This document shows, in pieces, positions 1 through 6,370 of a DNA stretch of 7,470 nucleotides. The notes below the pieces were generated by a model. That model did no database searches, had not been told where the DNA came from, and was given only the letters and a program-made list of their open reading frames with translations. The translations under genes and the position numbers were made by a program. This DNA comes from Nitrospinota bacterium. GTDB lineage: Bacteria > Nitrospinota > Nitrospinia > Nitrospinales > VA-1. The stretch covers positions 1 to 7,470 of the forward strand of contig PCCT01000079.1 of NCBI GenBank assembly GCA_002731985.1. Direction: 5' to 3'. Position 1 is the stretch's first letter. Each line of letters opens with the position of its first letter.

Positions 1-888
1 AACGACCCTGATATCCCCAAATTTCAGGTAGTACATGTACGGAGACGGATTAATCGTTCTCAGCGCGCGGTAAATGGTGAATGGGTCCTTGCTGATATTA
101 AATTTCAACCGTTGGGCAAGGACAACCTGTATGGCATCACCTTCATGAATGTATTCTTTGATCCGCCGGACGGCATCTTTGTATTGTTCTTTTTCAAAAT
201 TCGATTCGATGTTAGTTTGATTTCCAGAATTATCCACGCCTTCGTCATGAACTCCTGCCGGAAGATTGGCTCTTAACTTTTCTTCGATCGCATCAATATT
301 TTTCGAGGCCCGGCGGTATGCCTCCTCTGCATCATAGTTATCCACATGGGCATTGGAAACTATCTTGATCGTTTGTGCGACGTTATCAAATATCAATAAC
401 GTGTCGGTAATAATGAACCGGGCATCGGGGACATTAAGGTCGTCTACCGTATCCTGCGGTAACTCCTCAAAGGAACGAACCATGTCATAGCCAATAAATC
501 CAACCGCGCCGCCAGAAAACCGGGGTAGACCCTCCACTTCGACCGGTTGATATTGCGCCAGAATTTCTTTGAGTCCGGTCAGAGGATTCCCTTCTGTGAT
601 CTCCCTTGATTCCGTCTGCCCTTTGTTTTCTACGGTGATCTTTGTTCCCTTTAAACTGATGATGATTGATGGATCGCATCCCAGAAAACAATACCGCGCC
701 CACTTCTCGCCACCCTCCACACTTTCGAGCAGAAAGGAATACTCACCCCCGCTTATTTTCATATAGGCGGAAACGGGAGTATCCAGGTCAGCAAGGATTT
801 CCCTGTATACAGGAATCAAATTGCCCTGTTTCGATTTTTCTTTAAATTCTTCGAGTGTGGGTTTCAACATAAATTTTGCAGTAAACAT
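1..888 (-). CDS. trpE: Anthranilate synthase component I (TrpE), N-terminal 296 residues, cut by left window edge
   Basis: TrpE condenses chorismate with ammonia (supplied by TrpG) to make anthranilate, the first committed step of tryptophan synthesis in the cytoplasm. The translation opens with the family-typical N-terminal segment (GNLIPVYREILADL, residues 22-35, then TPVSAYMKI). The LLES motif follows at residues 53-56, which in this family forms part of the tryptophan feedback-inhibition site. Further on come GGAVGFIGYDMVR and the opening of the chorismate-binding domain (YKDAVRRIKEYIHEGDAIQVV). The visible part ends at YMYYLKFGDIRVV, just before the G[AS]SPE motif, so roughly 200 C-terminal residues including most of the catalytic domain lie outside. 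The paralogues PabB and MenF are less likely because the N-terminal region matches TrpE closely. ATG at 888 was chosen because a weak GCAGG lies upstream; ATG at 870 has no Shine-Dalgarno. The gene is probably driven from the promoter at 1119-1147. Confidence 0.93.
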   Translation of the reverse strand, partial: MFTAKFMLKPTLEEFKEKSKQGNLIPVYREILADLDTPVSAYMKISGGEYSFLLESVEGGEKWARYCFLGCDPSIIISLKGTKITVENKGQTESREITEGNPLTGLKEILAQYQPVEVEGLPRFSGGAVGFIGYDMVRSFEELPQDTVDDLNVPDARFIITDTLLIFDNVAQTIKIVSNAHVDNYDAEEAYRRASKNIDAIEEKLRANLPAGVHDEGVDNSGNQTNIESNFEKEQYKDAVRRIKEYIHEGDAIQVVLAQRLKFNISKDPFTIYRALRTINPSPYMYYLKFGDIRVV

Positions 889-929
889 TAATAACCTGCA
901 GGTCACAGGCCTAAAGCCCTCAACAAAGC

Positions 930-1028
930 GTCGTCGCGAGCCGCTTATAGCGGCGTGGCACTAGTGCCCAGCATTTCACGATCCAGACTTCCTAGATTGC
1001 TTCGTCGGCTTCGCCTTCTCGCAAAGAC
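930..1028. repeat. Bipartite palindromic dispersed-type repeat (REP/MITE-like) in the trpE leader
   Basis: Two related hairpin-forming halves face each other. The left half (930-960) starts GTCGTCGCGAG, contains the perfect hairpin CCGCT-TAT-AGCGG core (941-953) and ends GTGGCA. The right half, read on the minus strand from 1028, starts GTCTTTGCGAG, carries GGCGAAGCC and GACGAAGCAATCTAG. The outer 11 bases agree as inverted repeats at 8 of 11 positions (GTCnnnGCGAG). Between them lies the perfect 12-bp palindrome GGCACTAGTGCC (957-968). GCGAG...GAAGCAATCT elements of this form are a known class of extragenic palindromes found in many copies in diverse bacterial genomes. No transposase is nearby, so any mobilisation would be in trans. 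It would be transcribed as part of the trpE leader. Confidence 0.65.
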
Positions 1029-1118
1029 AACTTGAAAAGACTTGACTTATCAAAAAGTTAATCTCTCCGGCTCCCTTCAGCCTTGAGGCTACATGGTCTT
1101 GAAAAGCTCAACCATTTG

Positions 1119-1147
1119 GTTTTAGGACATTACTATAGGGGTGTCAA
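1119..1147 (-). promoter_or_regulatory. Sigma70-type promoter, probably for trpE
   Basis: Read on the minus strand, a perfect -35 TTGACA (1147-1142) is followed by a 17-base spacer and the -10 TAAAAC (1124-1119, 4 of 6 consensus). Transcription would start near 1112 and give a leader of about 225 nt before trpE. A palindrome AACCATTTGGTT (1110-1121) covers the end of the -10 box and the predicted start, where a repressor would act. No leader peptide with tandem Trp codons was seen in the leader, so classical ribosome-mediated attenuation is not supported. Confidence 0.55.
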
Positions 1148-1189
1148 GATATTTACCGGACTGAGACAGGTCGCAGGGTAGCCTCGTGA

Positions 1190-2017
1190 CTATTCGCAGG
1201 CCGACCAGTCTTCTCCATTCCAGTGAAGGATGAGTCCGCTATCGCCGACAGCGTACATATTTTCATCGGAGCTTCCCCAGAGGGCGGTGAGATATTCTTC
1301 TGTATTGGATTCAATACGGGCCCATTGTTTCCCGTCATTGAACATTATCATTCCCAAGTCGCCGACGGCGAAAACCATTTCTTTTGATGGCCCCCATACA
1401 TCGAGGAAAAAATCCATCGTGCGTGTTGGCATTTCTGTGATGTCACGTCCATCAAACTTAAAAATGATCCCGTCCGATCCGCAAATGTACATATCATCCG
1501 GACCAAATCCATAAACTCCGTAGAGCTCGTGACCGGAGTTAACCGTGAGCCGCGTCCATCGGTCTTCCTCCTGATGCAGGATGAGACCGTCGAATCCAAC
1601 CGCATACATTCCGCTTTCGGGGCATCCCCACAGACGCGTAATATCGACCTCGGTTCCCGTTTGCAAAAACTTCCACTCGTTGCCATCAAAGCGAAGGATC
1701 TTGCCAAGACGGGAGCAGGCGTAAATCTCAGTTTCTGACAAACCGAATATTCCCGTCATGGGCGGTAATTTTTCTGTTTCCTGCACCGACCATTCTTTAC
1801 CGTTGTAGTGGAGTATCCTGCCATCGGTAACAACAGCAAATACGTTGTCCGGCGCCGAGCCCCATATATTTTTTACAGCCCAGCGTCCGTTAAGATCCAT
1901 CGATGTCCATTTGTCACCATCGAAGTGAAGCATGGTTCCCTCGGCACCACCGACAAAAATATTGTCTTCGCCAAATCCATGAATTGAAAGCAGATGATTT
2001 TCTGTCAAGCTCGACAT
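1190..2017 (-). CDS. Seven-repeat beta-propeller-like protein, second of a tandem pair
   Basis: A 275-residue protein built almost wholly from seven repeats of 38-40 residues, at about residues 9-46, 47-85, 86-124, 125-163, 164-201, 202-241 and 242-275 (the last shorter). Each follows the plan L-x-x-[ILV]-[WFHY]-G-x5-[IVM]-[FY]-x-[VC]-x3-G-x-[IM]-x-x-[FHW]-x2-x-x-W; the clearest is the last, LWGSSDENMYAVGDSG. Short four-strand-sized repeats in a set of seven point to a seven-bladed propeller, a binding scaffold rather than an enzyme; no catalytic motif is visible. No signal peptide, lipobox or membrane segment is present, so it is probably cytoplasmic. The ATG begins immediately after the TAA of the upstream gene and has a strong GGGAGG 10 nt away, so translation is probably coupled. 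Ligand and role are unknown. No terminator is obvious after the stop. Confidence 0.85.
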   Translation of the reverse strand: MSSLTENHLLSIHGFGEDNIFVGGAEGTMLHFDGDKWTSMDLNGRWAVKNIWGSAPDNVFAVVTDGRILHYNGKEWSVQETEKLPPMTGIFGLSETEIYACSRLGKILRFDGNEWKFLQTGTEVDITRLWGCPESGMYAVGFDGLILHQEEDRWTRLTVNSGHELYGVYGFGPDDMYICGSDGIIFKFDGRDITEMPTRTMDFFLDVWGPSKEMVFAVGDLGMIMFNDGKQWARIESNTEEYLTALWGSSDENMYAVGDSGLILHWNGEDWSACE

Positions 2018-2875
2018 TTACCCGTTCCCTCCCAATGACATGTCGGTCCATTTTTCGCCATCGTATCGAATCACAAGACCATCATCACCGACTGCATATA
2101 CCCTGTCAGAACCTAGTCCACGTACTTTGGTCAAATATTTTTCTGTTCCAGAATCCATGGGAGACCATGACTTGCCATCGTAATGCAGGATGGTTGCATT
2201 ATCTCCCACCGCGAATATATCTGAGGATGAAGAACCCCATATGCCTAACAGATATTCTTCGGTCCCCGATTCCATCGGCTTCCACTCATTTTCTTCATTA
2301 CCGTCGAAATGAAGTATGGTTCCATGGGAGCCGGCAATATACACATCATCGGCGGCCGCCCCCCAAACCCCGTACAAGGAGACTTCTTCATTAGTTAATT
2401 CATCACGCCGCTGAAACTGTTTACCGTCATAGAAACGATAAGTCCCTTCTCCGCCTACCGCATGAATGTTATTGATATCAGTTCCCCACATGCAAAACAG
2501 GTCGTGAATAGTATTGGGTTCGCGGTAATGCCACTTTTCCCCATCCCAAAACAAGAGACGCCCCCCCACCCCATAAATGAACATGTTCTTACTGTCAAAT
2601 CCGTAAGCGGCATTTAAAGAGTCATAACCACCCGTATCAATCTGATTCCATTTTTCCCCCTGGTAATGAAGCACCACACCGCCGATACCCACCGCGTATA
2701 TATTCTTTTCATCGGAGGCCCAGATACCCATCAGCGGATTCGCATTTTCGGTACGGACTGGTAGCCACTCTGTGCCATCGTAATGCTGGGGAATCCCGTC
2801 CTTTCCCACCACATAAATACTATCTTCCCGAAAAACCCACAGATCCAGCAAATCGGGTTGGTCACCTGTAAACAT
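2018..2875 (-). CDS. Seven-repeat beta-propeller-like protein, first of a tandem pair
   Basis: A 285-residue protein with seven repeats of 39-46 residues, at about residues 1-46, 47-85, 86-124, 125-165, 166-207, 208-246 and 247-285. Repeats 5 to 7 are closest to consensus (for example YLLGIWGSSSSDIFAVGDN, then TILHYDGKSW). Repeats 1 to 4 have drifted, and repeat 5 carries a three-residue insertion (NEENEW) before its tryptophan. As in the following gene, the number seven suggests a closed propeller acting as a binding platform. There is no signal peptide or membrane segment, whereas many bacterial proteins with this kind of repeat are exported. The start is supported by AAGGA 11 nt upstream (2891-2887). 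The stop is a single TAA directly followed by the next gene's ATG in the same frame. The pair probably arose by duplication of a seven-repeat unit. Function is not known. Confidence 0.85.
   Translation of the reverse strand: MFTGDQPDLLDLWVFREDSIYVVGKDGIPQHYDGTEWLPVRTENANPLMGIWASDEKNIYAVGIGGVVLHYQGEKWNQIDTGGYDSLNAAYGFDSKNMFIYGVGGRLLFWDGEKWHYREPNTIHDLFCMWGTDINNIHAVGGEGTYRFYDGKQFQRRDELTNEEVSLYGVWGAAADDVYIAGSHGTILHFDGNEENEWKPMESGTEEYLLGIWGSSSSDIFAVGDNATILHYDGKSWSPMDSGTEKYLTKVRGLGSDRVYAVGDDGLVIRYDGEKWTDMSLGGNG
2028..2033 (-). promoter_or_regulatory. Shine-Dalgarno that decides the start at 2017
   Basis: On the minus strand GGGAGG lies inside the last codons of the upstream gene and is separated by 10 bases from the ATG at 2017. 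Its presence argues that the downstream frame is initiated independently or by translational coupling, and is not simply the lower half of one gene broken by a stop. Confidence 0.6.
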
Positions 2876-2931
2876 GCGTCTATTGTTCCTTAAATTATCA
2901 AGATATGATAAGAGCCAAGTCTAACACTGGG

Positions 2932-2950
2932 AATGCCTCCAACTGGCATT
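2932..2950. promoter_or_regulatory. Inverted repeat upstream of the propeller genes
   Basis: AATGCC and GGCATT form a perfect 6-bp inverted repeat around a 7-base centre, extendable by G-T pairs. It lies between the LRR terminator and the first propeller gene, where a promoter for the propeller pair must sit if the terminator is efficient. The best candidate promoter on the minus strand is poor (TTAGAC, 19 bases, GATAAT), just downstream of this repeat. It could be an operator or a weak hairpin; the short T-run on the plus side does not make a good terminator. Confidence 0.3.
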
Positions 2951-2960
2951 TTAATTCAAC

Positions 2961-3005
2961 AAATAAATAAAAAAAGGGACTCCTCACATTGTATTGAGGA
3001 ACCCC
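2961..3005 (-). terminator. Intrinsic terminator after the LRR gene
   Basis: On the minus strand GGGGTTCCTCA (3005-2995) pairs with TGAGGAGTCCC (2986-2976) in an 11-bp stem containing two G-U pairs, closed by an 8-base loop. Seven T residues follow immediately (2975 downward) and then further T-rich sequence. It lies 83 bases after the stop of the LRR gene and shows that gene is largely its own transcription unit. A second, looser inverted repeat (CACCCTT / AAGGGTG, 3027-3062) lies between the stop and this terminator. Confidence 0.85.
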
Positions 3006-3087
3006 TATCATCAGTTTGAACCTTCACACCCTTGCTATCCCCATTGAACCGGAATAAGGGTGACAAAACGTATCCTAGTTACAAATT

Positions 3088-3996
3088 TTAATGCTCAGCC
3101 ATTGCAGGCCGAAATACAACCTTGGTCAAATTTGGCAGGTTCTTGGAGTTTTGGATTAGCTCCTGAACCTCTTCACTGATGTCGTTGTGAATTAAAATCA
3201 GTGTTTCAAGGTTGGAAAGGTATTTGGATTCCGCCAAAGCCCGTCCTCCTTCGTCACCCAGCTCCGTTTCGTAGAGGTCGAGTAACTTAAGGTTCTTGAA
3301 ATTTTCAGAACCGGCTATTAATCTTGCCCCTTCCGTTCCAATCGGATTGTATGTCAACGTCAACTGCTCCAATTGAGTAAGGGTTTTGGAATTAGCCATG
3401 GCCTCAATGCCTGCGGCCTCTATATAGTTCCAGTTGAGATTAACCTCGGTCAGTTTAGTAAGGTTTGGTGAATCCGCCAGAGCCTGGGCGCCGGGGTTCC
3501 CGATATTGTTCCTGTATAGTGTGAGCAAATTGAGCCGGGTGAGATACTTTGATTCAACTAAAATCTTCGTGCCTTCGTCACCCAATTGATCTCCCACCCA
3601 TAGGGAAACCAGATTAGCTAGGGTTTTTGAATCCGCCAACGCTCTGGCACCTTCTACCCCGATCTGATTATCACTCATAACGAGTTCCGACAGGTTGAGC
3701 AGGGTTTTAGATTTGGCCATTTCCTTAACACCCGCATCGGTGACCTTGTTCTTAAACATATTGAGAGCTGTGAGATGCTTCAAACTCTCGCAGTCAAGAA
3801 GTGCCTGCAAACCTGCATCACCGATGTCGTTAAACTCCAAAAACAAGGCAGTGACACCTTTGAGCTTGTCAGACTTCACGATCAACTTGATATCATCGTC
3901 TTCCAGCTCACGTTCTCGAAGATCAAGCTCCCCTTTTTCAGCATTCAATCCTTCATCAATCAATAGATCTAAGTCGCTTTGAGTTTTATCAGTCAT
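3088..3996 (-). CDS. Leucine-rich-repeat protein, ribonuclease-inhibitor type, probably cytoplasmic
   Basis: A 302-residue protein that is a nearly pure LRR solenoid. After a short acidic N-terminus come a degenerate repeat (21-47), nine full repeats at 48-74, 75-101, 102-128, 129-154, 155-181, 182-208, 209-235, 236-262 and 263-289, and a 13-residue C-terminal stub. The period is 27, with consensus L-x-x-L-x-L-x-x-N-x-I-G-x-E-G-A-x-A-L-A-x-S-K-x-L-x-N. Repeat 4 is 26 long because the consensus Asn is missing (WVGDQLGDEG). The 27-residue unit with a helix-forming GAxALA segment is the ribonuclease-inhibitor-like class, which serves protein-protein binding; no enzymatic domain is fused. There is no signal peptide or anchor. 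The start is set by AAAGGA 5 nt upstream. It is divergent from the MoxR gene and closed by the terminator at 2961-3005. The binding partner is unknown. Confidence 0.9.
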   Translation of the reverse strand: MTDKTQSDLDLLIDEGLNAEKGELDLRERELEDDDIKLIVKSDKLKGVTALFLEFNDIGDAGLQALLDCESLKHLTALNMFKNKVTDAGVKEMAKSKTLLNLSELVMSDNQIGVEGARALADSKTLANLVSLWVGDQLGDEGTKILVESKYLTRLNLLTLYRNNIGNPGAQALADSPNLTKLTEVNLNWNYIEAAGIEAMANSKTLTQLEQLTLTYNPIGTEGARLIAGSENFKNLKLLDLYETELGDEGGRALAESKYLSNLETLILIHNDISEEVQELIQNSKNLPNLTKVVFRPAMAEH

Positions 3997-4051
3997 CCCA
4001 ATCCTTTGAATAAGAATCTTTTCATATTCTTTGTTTTTGCATGAACCGCTT

Positions 4052-4079
4052 ATTCTATTGGACTGAATATTTTTGTAAA
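4052..4079 (-). promoter_or_regulatory. Sigma70-type promoter for the LRR gene
   Basis: Read on the minus strand, -35 TTTACA (4079-4074, 5 of 6 consensus), a 16-base spacer, and -10 TAGAAT (4057-4052, 5 of 6). The transcript would start near 4045 and run about 50 nt before the ATG at 3996. Confidence 0.6.
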
Positions 4080-4085
4080 GTCCAA
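4058..4085. promoter_or_regulatory. Inverted repeat (candidate operator) over the LRR promoter
   Basis: TTGGACT (4058-4064) and AGTCCAA (4079-4085) are a perfect 7-bp inverted repeat with 14 bases between. One half lies in the spacer directly beside the -10 box and the other covers the upstream edge of the -35 box. A dimeric regulator bound there would block the LRR promoter. The centre-to-centre distance of 21 bp is about two helical turns, placing both halves on one face of the DNA. No regulator gene is in the window. Confidence 0.4.
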
Positions 4086-4153
4086 ACTACAAAATCAAGG
4101 CAATCTATGTCAGTTTTTGGCAAAACACCCCATTAAATTAAAAAATTTTAATC

Positions 4154-4181
4154 TTCACCTACGCGATTTTTCGATTATATT
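4154..4181 (+). promoter_or_regulatory. Possible promoter for the MoxR-DUF58 operon
   Basis: TTCACC (4154-4159, 4 of 6 match to the -35 consensus), a 16-base spacer, and TATATT (4176-4181, 5 of 6 match to the -10). An AT-only tract with near-palindromic ATTAAAAAATTTTAAT (4137-4152) sits just upstream like an UP element. The start would be near 4188, leaving a leader of about 57 nt. Confidence 0.35.
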
Positions 4182-4244
4182 AATCCAGACTGGCTAACCC
4201 AATGATGAACAAGCGACAATAACCCGGGACTTTTATATCAATCA

Positions 4245-5237
4245 ATGACTCAGCAAATTGAAGAAATCACACAACAGGTCAAACAAGCGGGCGAGTTTAT
4301 TCCGACTCTTCTCCATGAAGTAGAAAAGGTAATCGTTGGTCAAAAATACCTTACCGAACGGCTCATATTAGGTTTGCTCACTGGTGAACACATTTTGCTT
4401 GAGGGTGTGCCGGGCCTGGCTAAAACTACCTCGGTGAATACTCTGGCTCAAACGATCCATGCCCAATTCAAACGAATACAATTCACGCCGGATTTGCTAC
4501 CAGCCGACCTTCTCGGAACACAAATATTCCAGCCCAAAACTGGCGAATTCACTGTAAAGAAGGGGCCGCTCTTTGCCAACATCATACTGGCGGACGAAAT
4601 CAACCGGTCACCTGCCAAGGTTCAAAGCGCCCTGCTGGAGGCTATGCAGGAAAGACAAATAACCATCGGCGGTGAAACGTTTAAACTGTCCAAACCTTTT
4701 ATGGTGATAGCAACTCAGAATCCGATTGAGCAGGAGGGGACCTACCCTCTGCCAGAGGCACAGGTGGATCGATTCATGCTGAAGTTGAAAATTGATTACC
4801 CCACTAAGGAAGAGGAAAAAGTCATCATGCAGAGGATGGCCTCCAGCAACTCTAATACAAAAGCTCAAACCGTAGTGCAACCTGAAACTTTGATCAAAAC
4901 CCGGGAGGTGATCGATTCCATTTATATAGATGACAACCTGGAGGACTACATCCTCAACCTGGTAGCGGCGACTAGAAATCCAGCGGGGCAAAACTTACCT
5001 GAACTGGCTGGTATGATCCAATATGGTGCGTCACCTCGCGCGTCGATTTTCCTGCATCGTCTATCGAAAGCTTATGCCTTTATGCGGGGACGCGGATTCG
5101 TCGTGCCTCAGGACATTAAGTCAATAGGATTTGACGTGTTGAGACATCGGGTCATCCTCTCTTATGAGGCAGAGGCTGAAAATATATCGTCTGATGATGT
5201 ACTCCAGAAAATTTTTGACACTGTAGAGGTCCCCTAA
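4245..5237 (+). CDS. MoxR-family AAA+ ATPase
   Basis: A 330-residue AAA+ ATPase of usual length for the MoxR family, thought to act as an ATP-driven chaperone that works with vWA-domain proteins in maturation or metal insertion. Visible motifs are Walker A GVPGLAKT (54-61), Walker B IILADE (113-118) followed by the MoxR signature INRSPAKVQSALLEAMQE (119-136), sensor 1 ATQNP (156-160), and LPEAQVDRF (169-177), which holds the arginine region. All key residues are present, so it should be active. The C-terminal part is the usual helical lid. It is followed after 81 nt by a DUF58 gene on the same strand, its standard partner. No good Shine-Dalgarno precedes this ATG; GGGA lies too far upstream. 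The upstream ATGs near 4202 and 4205 are out of frame, so the start at 4245 is kept. Confidence 0.95.
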   Translation: MTQQIEEITQQVKQAGEFIPTLLHEVEKVIVGQKYLTERLILGLLTGEHILLEGVPGLAKTTSVNTLAQTIHAQFKRIQFTPDLLPADLLGTQIFQPKTGEFTVKKGPLFANIILADEINRSPAKVQSALLEAMQERQITIGGETFKLSKPFMVIATQNPIEQEGTYPLPEAQVDRFMLKLKIDYPTKEEEKVIMQRMASSNSNTKAQTVVQPETLIKTREVIDSIYIDDNLEDYILNLVAATRNPAGQNLPELAGMIQYGASPRASIFLHRLSKAYAFMRGRGFVVPQDIKSIGFDVLRHRVILSYEAEAENISSDDVLQKIFDTVEVP

Positions 5238-5318
5238 CTGCTCGGCGCAGGGCCTATAAAAACCTACTCGGCGTAAATGATCGTGAGTGTTACGAATTAT
5301 GCTTCTTGATAGATAACG

Positions 5319-6257
5319 ATGAACATATTCTCAAAAATTATTGAAGGATTCAAAACACCATCGCCACCTGTCCCGGAAAAAGATATTTCCCCGGAGCTTA
5401 TGCAGAAAATCCGCTCCATCCAGATCAAGACAGGCCATATGGTGACGGACCTGATGGCAGGTGAATATGTCTCAGCGTTCAAGGGCCGTGGAATGGAATT
5501 CAACGCTGTGCGTGAATACGCCCCCGGCGATGACATAAGGCTCATCGACTGGAATGTAACAGCTCGCATTGGACAACCCTTTATTAAGGAATTTAAGGAA
5601 GAGCGAGAACTTACTGTCATGCTTATTGTTGACGTTAGTTCCTCAGGCGAATTTGGTTCCGCCGGTAAATTTAAAAATGAGGTTTCCGCCGAAGTTGCTT
5701 CCATTCTGGCTTTCGCCGCAATTCGCAATAACGACAAAATTGGGCTCATCGTATTTTCGGATAAAATTGAACATTATATTCCTCCTAAAAAAGGCAAAGC
5801 ACATATCTGGAACATAATTCGGACGATCCTCAACTTTCAACCGGAGGGAAGAGGCACGGACATCAACCTTCCGCTTGAATATTTATTGAAAATACACAAA
5901 AGAAAATGCGTGGCTTTTCTTATTTCCGATTTCCAAGCAAAGGATTACGAGGCCAATCTCAAGTTGGCGGAGCAGAAACATGATCTGGTCGCTATATCGA
6001 TAACCGATCCAAGGGAACTGAATCTTCCCCCTGTAGGCTATATTCATCTTCAGGACGCTGAATCGGGTGAAACGCTACTGGTCGATACCGGTGACAGGGA
6101 AATGATGAAACGTCTCACTGCCCATGAACGGAAGCGGCGGGAAAACTTGAAGAAATCTTTTTATTCGGTCGGCGTGGATACGATTGAAATTGAAACGGAC
6201 CGCTCTCTGGTAGAACCCATCACGCGGTACTTTAAAATACGCGAAAAAAGACACTAG
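5319..6257 (+). CDS. DUF58 domain protein with vWA-like fold, partner of MoxR
   Basis: A 312-residue protein of the DUF58 family. The signature block runs at about 56-78 (GRGMEF, VREYAPGDD, IDWNVTA), with REL just before the vWA-like core. The metal-ion-dependent adhesion site is intact: DVSSS (105-109, DxSxS), a Thr in GRGTD (T180) and Asp in SDF (D204). Together with MoxR such proteins are thought to recruit or remodel clients; the pair is typical of Bat-type and related operons. There is no membrane segment, as usual for this family. The N-terminal 27 residues are a Pro-rich, variable extension before the conserved helix. The 81-nt gap from the MoxR gene contains a short direct repeat CTCGGCG (5241-5247 and 5267-5273) and no terminator, so co-transcription is expected. 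No Shine-Dalgarno is evident before the ATG. Confidence 0.93.
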   Translation: MNIFSKIIEGFKTPSPPVPEKDISPELMQKIRSIQIKTGHMVTDLMAGEYVSAFKGRGMEFNAVREYAPGDDIRLIDWNVTARIGQPFIKEFKEERELTVMLIVDVSSSGEFGSAGKFKNEVSAEVASILAFAAIRNNDKIGLIVFSDKIEHYIPPKKGKAHIWNIIRTILNFQPEGRGTDINLPLEYLLKIHKRKCVAFLISDFQAKDYEANLKLAEQKHDLVAISITDPRELNLPPVGYIHLQDAESGETLLVDTGDREMMKRLTAHERKRRENLKKSFYSVGVDTIEIETDRSLVEPITRYFKIREKRH

Positions 6258-6316
6258 GGTGATAGGAACTGGTGACCAGACCTGGCAAGTGATAAATAGA
6301 TATCTATGAGATAAAT

Positions 6317-6325
6317 TGCTACAAT
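6317..6325 (+). promoter_or_regulatory. Possible extended -10 promoter before the methyltransferase gene
   Basis: TGCTACAAT is an extended -10 (TGn plus TACAAT, 5 of 6 match). No -35 of note lies at the right distance. The start would be near 6332, about 40 nt before the ATG at 6371. The 113-nt gap after the DUF58 gene and the change in function make a separate promoter reasonable. Confidence 0.3.
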
Positions 6326-6370
6326 CAGGTTCGGTTTTATCCAAATTCTATTTTGAAAGTTACCAATCCC

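Noticed and set aside
485..703. Open frames on both strands at 485-766
   Set aside because: They overlap the clear TrpE coding frame and have no independent support.
1079..1090. Hairpin AGCCTTGAGGCT as a terminator for the propeller genes
   Set aside because: The stem is only 4-5 bp and no T-run follows on the minus strand; it also lies downstream of the predicted trpE promoter, inside its leader.
1089..1094. ATG-TAG start-stop in the trpE leader as a minimal regulatory ORF
   Set aside because: One start directly followed by a stop occurs easily by chance and there is no clear Shine-Dalgarno close before it.
1903..2394. A 163-codon plus-strand open frame
   Set aside because: It lies antisense over the two propeller genes, is rich in His/Arg/Pro with no recognisable domain, and is a shadow of their strongly periodic codons.
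1190..3996. Regular repeats read as a CRISPR array or tandem DNA repeat
   Set aside because: The periodicity (about 117 bp and 81 bp) is that of protein repeats with diverged DNA; there are no identical short repeats with unique spacers.
5297..5749. A 150-codon minus-strand open frame
   Set aside because: It is antisense to the well-conserved DUF58 gene and shows no family resemblance.
6269..6306. Palindromes CTGGTGACCAG and TAGATATCTA after the DUF58 gene as terminator or att site
   Set aside because: Both are short, there is no T-run, and no integrase or duplicated flank is present.
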